This document shows, one piece after another, positions 58,888 through 64,000 of a DNA stretch of 64,000 nt; the stretch's first letter is position 1; the number at the start of each line of letters is the position of its first letter. The notes under the pieces are model-generated. The model did not search any database. It was not told the DNA's origin and saw nothing but the letters and a program-made list of their open reading frames with translations. The stretch is from assembly GCA_007922225.1 (NCBI GenBank), contig ML679961.1, positions 69,296,890-69,360,889 on the forward strand. The letters are read 5' to 3'. The stretch is from Emydura subglobosa. Lineage: Eukaryota > Chordata > Testudines > Chelidae. The position numbers were made by a program, and so were the translations under genes.

Positions 58888-61713
58888 TCAAAAGCTGTAG
58901 GGCAGCGTTTTAAATCCTTCTCTGAGGACCCTCTTGTTGTAAACAACTTTCTGCGTTTTCTTACGCATCTTTGTCTCTATTTGCCATTGGTTTTTGTTCC
59001 TGACGATAGAGGGTTGCTGCACCTCTATTTTTTTTGGAGGTGTTTTCCCCCAGGTCAGCGCTATAGTGCAGGACCAGATCTTTCAAACTGTCAAAGTTGA
59101 TCTTTTCACAGTTTGCTATGTTCAGGGTAAACCCTTTGACTTTCATACAGGCCTTTCCTCCTGACAGTTTGTACTCGTACGTTTTCGGACCGGCTGACAC
59201 AAACTCGGTGATGTGCTGATCTGGAGGGATTTTGCCTGTGAGGTCCCCTAAATAATCCCCCAGAGGGGGATTCCCGTCACCCTCCCTTTGCACAAATATC
59301 ACCGAGTCCGTGTCATGGTACAAGCACCGCTCTTGCAACCTGTCTAGCAGGTTGTACAGTTCCAAACGGGCATAAGTGGTGGTGAAACAGGCAATGAAGA
59401 CATTGGTATTGCCAGAGACCGAGTAGCGGTCTTTTGCGTGCTTCCAAGACACGCACGCTGTTTCATCATCGATAAACCCGCAGGACGAAACCTCGTAATT
59501 GGGGGAAAGGTACCCAAAGAGTTCATCGGGGTCTCTCACGATGCTGGTCTTGGGCAGGTTTGTTCTTTGGCCAAATTTACCCCACAGAGAATTTAAAAAC
59601 AGTTTAGCGATTTGACGCTTAGCAGGGTTCATGGTGATTTTGTGCGGGTGTAAACGCACACCTTCTTTCTGATAAAAATCATTAACGTACTTATTTTGCT
59701 TTTCTTCGTCCGCGCACCAGCTGGGATACCCCGAAGCAGGTGTAATTTTATGTACTCTGAAAAGAGTTTGTCAGATTTTTCTTTGAAATGCCAGATTTCG
59801 TAGATTTTTGCCACCGCGTGCCCGTTCACTACAGCCGCGTTCAGTTCCACCGTGCACCAAGTCCCCAGGAGGGCCCGTTCCTCGTCAGTGTGGGTGCACG
59901 TCTCCCGCTGCTCAGTTTCCGCACAGGTTTGACATAGCTCCCTATCCATTTCTATCACCACCTCCCATTCATGTCCCCAGAGAGTCCTGACTACATATCC
60001 TAATCTTTTCAGATAGTCGATCTTGGGCTGTGTTTTGTAATAAAGAAGCCCGAAAGTTGTCCCCATCATAGGGTTCAGGGCTTTTTCACGGTAACAGATG
60101 ACGCAGCCGTGAAAAAAACACCCGTTAAACTCAAAGGCCGTGCGTACCCCATCAACGATGGTGTAACCGTCTAGAAAGTAGGGGCCTACCTGTAACTCCC
60201 TGCCCCGTAACGCGTGACGTATCTCCATATTTTCTTTGTGAGCAGTATACAGCAGCCACTGAATAGATGGGGTCAAATATCTCTTTTTCTGCCGGTGATA
60301 GTTGTCGGGAGGGAGAAGGGCTACCATGTTAGACTCTAAAAACATAAATCTGGACATGGCCATGCAGACGGATGCCAGAGTTATGTACTGGAAAAGATCT
60401 ACACACGGTTTCATCTCCACGAATGTGCTAGAGCCTCTCTCTACCACATCTGACTTGGCCGTCATTTTCATGATCTCTTCTCTGTACAGCATACAGGTCT
60501 GTCTCAAAATTTTGACATCCTGCTTACGGTAATACGCAAGCTCTTTCTGCAAGTCAAACATATCGTTTTGGTAGTCCTGGTACTAGTTGAGAGAGTCTGC
60601 TTTCTTCTGGGGCATCATGCTGTCGATGCTGTAGTGCTCCACCCCGGGCACAGGTCCCACATAATTTTGGTTTTCTAAAGTGTTAAAAAAGTGTGGGAAG
60701 TACCCTTTGCTGCCTTCAAAACCCATAGCCTGGGGGAGCTTGCTAAGCTTCATGGGCAGGAAGTTTAAAGAATCTATAAAATGGATGCCCAGAGTCTTAA
60801 ATTCCACGCACAACAGTTTACTGCCCTGAGCTATCAACTCTACGCCCATCTTTTCCTTCAGTAACTCCCTGATGGCAAAGTAAGCGTCGTAACCTTGGGA
60901 ATTGTGCGCTATGAACATGTAGCCCCGAAACTTTTTGCTGATAAAGGTTTGGACAAAATTAGAAAGGTACTCGCCACCCTTGAATTCCCAAGATTTTTCT
61001 GGCTTTACGGACATAGCGAAAATGTAATTGGTCACGTGCAACCCCGTCTCCTGCGTGCACTCAAAATTGTAAAAAATATATTTTTCTGACTTTTCAGGCC
61101 TTCTAATGCTGTCCATAAAACACAAGTGACCATCTACACCACCGATGGTAAAACCGTGACACTGCATACAGCGCTGCCCTTCGCACTTACGCCCTTTGTC
61201 CACGTAAGATTGACACTTATCGCACAAAGTTTTAGACAGGCATTCAACTTGGTTTTTTGATGCAGCTTCTGCATGACCATCAAAACACTCTTGAAACCGA
61301 CAATACAATCTGCAGCTAGGACATCTCAATGAACACGTCAATGAACACGTCATGCTCAAGCAGAGGCGGCAATGGTATCCGCAAGAGTGGTCGTGACTGA
61401 ACACCATGTGGCAAAACTCAGTAATTTTTTGCCCCAAACAACCTTTTCACATCCAAAACCCCATAGTAATGTTCATCATGCTGCAGGATGAAAAATGTTT
61501 CGGGGTATACCGGACCCACCATTTAAAAAAAAAAACAAAAACCCACCTCCCTTTCGTCTTGTAAAGTACCACCTGTATGTTGACATGCAAATGCTGTTCA
61601 CGTGCCGCCATGTCACTGAGCATAACCTTTCTTTGGTCTGACCAACCGAGTTTTTCATGCAACTTTCTCGCCCCATCTAACAATTCTGCATCTGTAGGTT
61701 TGCAGTTGGACAT
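58888..61713 (-). pseudogene. PolB: Family B DNA polymerase (protein-primed type), heavily damaged
   Basis: The replicative polymerase. From ATG 61713 the order is: N-terminal part (HEKLGWSDQRKVMLSDMA); Cys/His-rich finger region (about 61415-61120); exonuclease motif I as YNFECTQ (Asp replaced by Asn, 61068-61066); motif II HNSQGYDAYF; then an in-frame TAG at 60585-60583; an insert with FEFNGCFFHGC; motif B NSLWGKFGQR (59593-59564); motif C YHDTDS (59320-59303); and a final frame ending VVYNKRVLREGF to TGA 58890-58888. Motif A (DxxSLYP) is absent: at about 59945 sequence jumps from the WGHEWE region to the CAETEQ region, implying a deletion of over 100 residues. Frameshifts lie at about 61530, 61435, 59690-59640 and 59030. 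A poly-T stretch was also inserted near 61535. Confidence 0.93.
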
Positions 61714-62321
61714 GACGGCCAACAATTAAAACATATCACCGTGTTCTCAACTACTGCTTAGCTTAGCTCAAGGCCTGCCTAACAAACAACAATTCAAGTG
61801 TTAAAAACACACCACCTTTAGCACAAAATAAAAAAATCCCCCCAGAGTCATTTAAAACACCCTTATCTCTAGCCCAACAGCAACTCAAACTTTAAAAAAA
61901 ATTAAAACACGCCATCAAAATACTTTTCAAGAAACACACTGCTTAACTTAGCTCAAAGCCTGCCTCACAAACAACAATTCAGGCATTAAAAACACACCAC
62001 CTTTTGCACAAAATGAAAAAAATCTCCACAGTCAATTTAAACACACAAAATAAACCCTGGTCTCACCAAATTTTTAAAAAAAACATTTTAAAACACAAAT
62101 TCAAAAACCAATTGCAAATATTTATCTTCCACCACATGGTAAAAGCAAGCTGGCACATGTGTAGCTGCACCTTTTGAATGGAAGAACAAGCATAATTTGA
62201 GTTAGTATGATACCACAAATGCATCAAACCCTCCACCCTGCAACCTATTTAATACCCAGGTTTTAAAAAAATTTAAACAGCATTAAACCCAACTATATAG
62301 TTTAAAAAATAGGGGTTTTAC
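61692..62321 (-). other. Putative leader intron of the polymerase transcript, with direct repeats
   Basis: Bounded on the minus strand by caag / gtaaaa (donor GT 62321-62320) and cctacag (AG 61693-61692). Joining at these sites would keep the polymerase frame (phase 1 on both sides). The acceptor has a weak pyrimidine tract, and a stronger one (ttgtttgttag, near 61777) is not phase-compatible, so the true acceptor is uncertain. The intron is A/C-rich on the plus strand and carries the 185-bp-period repeat. Confidence 0.45.
61753..62046. repeat. Direct repeat, about 105-bp copies at 185-bp spacing
   Basis: Copies at 61753-61860 and 61938-62046 share actgcttarcttagctcaa, gcctgcc, caaacaacaattca, attaaaaacacaccacctt and gcacaaaat, differing at about a dozen positions. 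They lie between the polymerase and its putative promoter. A replication or regulatory role is possible but unproven. Confidence 0.85.
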
Positions 62322-62376
62322 CTTGCCCTTGTGAAAGGCTGCTTGAAGATGCTGTTTCCATGATCAATAGATCACA
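62322..62376 (-). other. Putative short first coding exon of the polymerase transcript
   Basis: On the minus strand tctctttattgcag (acceptor, intron end 62377) precedes 55 bp holding ATG 62361 and 13 Ser/Gln-rich codons (METASSSSLSQGQ), followed by a caag/gtaaaa donor at 62321. A TATA box lies 184 bp upstream. These signals suggest a spliced leader, which I infer from sequence alone. Confidence 0.45.
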
Positions 62377-62544
62377 CTGCAATAAAGAGACGTATCATCC
62401 TTAGTAAAGATAGCATGAACAAAAGAGTAACATTATATAATATATACATTTTTCAGAGTTAAGAATAAGCAACATGCCTAGTTCAGCAGCAGCAGTTCAA
62501 ATAGTGTCTGTTAGGAGAAAGAACAGTCTCCAAAAAAGCTGAGG

Positions 62545-62552
62545 TTTTTATA
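62545..62552 (-). promoter_or_regulatory. TATA box, leftward (polymerase) promoter
   Basis: Minus-strand gaatggtataaaaacctcag; TATAAAAA at 62552-62545. It is the best core-promoter match between the polymerase start and the right edge and is oriented towards the minus-strand cluster. Confidence 0.6.
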
Positions 62553-63706
62553 CCATTCTGAGTCTTTCAAAGTCCAGTTAGCAAGTTGATTTAATCACTA
62601 CACCTCTTTAATTAATGGATACCCCACCCCAAATGTTCCCTTCTGTAACATGCACAACTGGTTTTTGAGACCTGTACAACTGGGGTACTTTTTTTTTTTT
62701 TTTTAATTTTTAAATTAAATTAAATTTTTTTTTCCTATTTGAATGAAACTGTAGGGCTTTCTTATAGTATTAAACAGTAATCGCCATACATAACAGTCCT
62801 TAATGTTACTTTGTAAAGCAGCCCCCCCCCCGCAGGACCTTGCAGATATCAATGAATGGCTTGGGTTGTTTTTTTTCTTTAATGATTAAAAGTTTTGAAA
62901 TAAAAATGGGTGTACCACAGCCATAGTAAGCACCCATAGCTTTTAAATGTTTGATTGTTCTTACAATATTTTTTAAATAAAAAAAATATGCTGAAACCTT
63001 AAAATATTTTAAAATAAAATGGATGTACCACAACCACAGTGTACACTCTACAAATAACATTGATTGTTATTACAACAAATGCTTTTTTAAAAATATGCAA
63101 GGTATGGTGGAGGCTTCGATTTTTTTATTTTGGTTGTTGTTAATATAGTATTTTAAACCTGTCATGACTTTGAGTTGCTAGAAGAAAAAATGACCCACCA
63201 GTTCCTTAGGCTTTATTTTTTAAACTGTCCAATTGTGTTCTACAAACCCCCAAGGTAATATTTAAACTATCCAATAACATTCAGCCACCTCCCTTACTGT
63301 GAGTGAGGCCCAGCAGACCTAATTACCTGATCACTAACTAACCCTGGTGGAAACAAAGGTTGGCTTCTTGGAATTCAGTGGGGTGGAGTGATGAGTCAGA
63401 GCCATTGTACTCAGACACATGGCTCAAACATTTCTGTTTTGTACAGATTTTTTTTCCTTTTACTTTAAACACTTTTTTTGCCCCTCCCCCCCCCCCCCCC
63501 AGGTTTCTACTACACACATTTCAGCTTTTTGCTGTAAATACACAAAGACACACTATCTGGGTTCTCACAAAAACGTTTTTTATTTAAAAGACATGCAGCC
63601 ATCTTGAAACATTTATCATTATTTTATTTATATATATATATAATGTAAGGCCCACACAGACCATCTTACAGAAACACAGATAGTCACAAAGCCCCTTTTC
63701 AATACT
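62553..63706. other. AT-rich viral or flanking DNA with a second direct repeat
   Basis: Holds homopolymers (poly-T about 62690-62704, poly-C 62821-62832 and 63483-63500), a short (TA)n at about 63630-63642, and two related segments of about 75 bp at 62899-62975 and 63013-63085 that share gtaccacaaccacag-like and gattgttnttacaa phrases. Frames that cross these homopolymers are not credible genes. Whether this is viral or host DNA cannot be decided. Confidence 0.5.
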
Positions 63707-63712
63707 TTTATT
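63707..63712 (-). terminator. Poly(A) signal of the right-edge gene
   Basis: Minus-strand AATAAA at 63712-63707 lies 5 bp beyond the stop TAG at 63720-63718. Confidence 0.6.
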
Positions 63713-63717
63713 TACAG

Positions 63718-64000
63718 CTAACACACCTGATATCGCATGTAGGGCCCCTTGCCATTCTCTAACTTAATCCTTTTGAATTTCTTATGAATAGTGTGCTTCC
63801 TAAGTAGGACTCTGTAACTTTTTGTGCGGACCAGACGATCCATATAACACTCTAAACAGCCATCCTCTGGTTTGGTCATTTTCTTTAAAACACTGCCGGG
63901 GTCTTGACCGAATTGCACAGCCTTTACCAAGGTCAACCCTTGTGCTAAATGTTTTTGAGGTAAGCAGAGACATTGCATAACATAACTTATGCCAATGACA
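63718..64000 (-). CDS. Unidentified reading frame, 3' part, continues past the window
   Basis: An uninterrupted minus-strand frame runs from the window edge to TAG 63720-63718; the first ATG inside is at 63978 (86 codons) but the frame is open further upstream. The C-terminus is basic (KHTIHKKFKRIKLENGKG) and there is a Cys pair (DGCLECY). The normal-looking amino-acid composition and the poly(A) signal right after the stop argue for a real gene, perhaps another viral one in the same leftward orientation. I do not recognise the family. Confidence 0.5.
   Translation of the reverse strand, partial: VIGISYVMQCLCLPQKHLAQGLTLVKAVQFGQDPGSVLKKMTKPEDGCLECYMDRLVRTKSYRVLLRKHTIHKKFKRIKLENGKGPYMRYQVC

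Noticed and set aside
61714..64000. Right terminal inverted repeat of the viral element
   Set aside because: No reverse complement of the GC-rich left block (51585-52200) is present; the region is AT-rich.
1..64000. CRISPR arrays, bacterial operons, tRNA or rRNA genes
   Set aside because: No regular short repeat-spacer array, no cloverleaf with matching A and B boxes and no rRNA signature were seen; the sequence is vertebrate.

Overview
The window is vertebrate nuclear DNA, most likely from a turtle (cryptodiran chelonian). It is AT-rich, intron- or intergenic-like sequence packed with reptile interspersed repeats: CR1 LINE pieces, MIR-like SINE pieces, several non-autonomous DNA transposons with visible terminal inverted repeats, and degraded DIRS-like retroelement pieces whose motifs I know from turtle genomes. 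The host assignment is inference from repeat families, not from a coding gene.

Layout. 1-1640 is a minus-strand CR1 LINE (broken reverse transcriptase plus part of its 3' UTR). 1.6-10.1 kb is AT-rich non-coding DNA with repeats. 10.14-10.70 kb is a ~70-bp-unit minisatellite that abuts a CpG island (10.7-11.9 kb). The island looks like the promoter and non-coding first exon of an unidentified plus-strand host gene, with a strong splice donor at 11884. From 11.9 to 51.5 kb I see no host coding exon, only AT-rich DNA and repeats, so it reads as a long first intron or intergenic DNA.

The main content lies at about 51.58 kb to the window's right edge: a decayed endogenous DNA virus of the Polinton/Maverick-adintovirus lineage. 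On the plus strand, left to right: a GC-rich promoter-like block with six CCAAT boxes; a small two-exon accessory gene; a retroviral-type integrase with a C-terminal chromodomain; a candidate minor capsid/penton-type protein; a basic core-like protein; a candidate major capsid protein; and an adenain-like cysteine protease whose stop codon overlaps an AATAAA signal. On the minus strand, right to left: a TATA box and short leader exon at 62.3-62.55 kb, protein-primed-type DNA polymerase B (61.7-58.9 kb), a packaging ATPase (58.88-58.21 kb), a small basic protein with its own TATA box inside the ATPase 3' end, and a conserved coiled-coil-like protein (57.83-57.19 kb). The two transcription units converge at about 57.06-57.15 kb. 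A further minus-strand reading frame with AATAAA just behind its stop runs to the right edge, so the element probably extends past the window; no right terminal repeat was seen.

Together these genes cover the functions such a virus needs: integration, capsid, maturation, packaging and replication. Nearly all are broken by frameshifts (often in A/T homopolymers), nonsense codons, a deletion that removes polymerase motif A, and loss of catalytic residues in the exonuclease, protease and ATPase. It is therefore a fossil, not an active virus.
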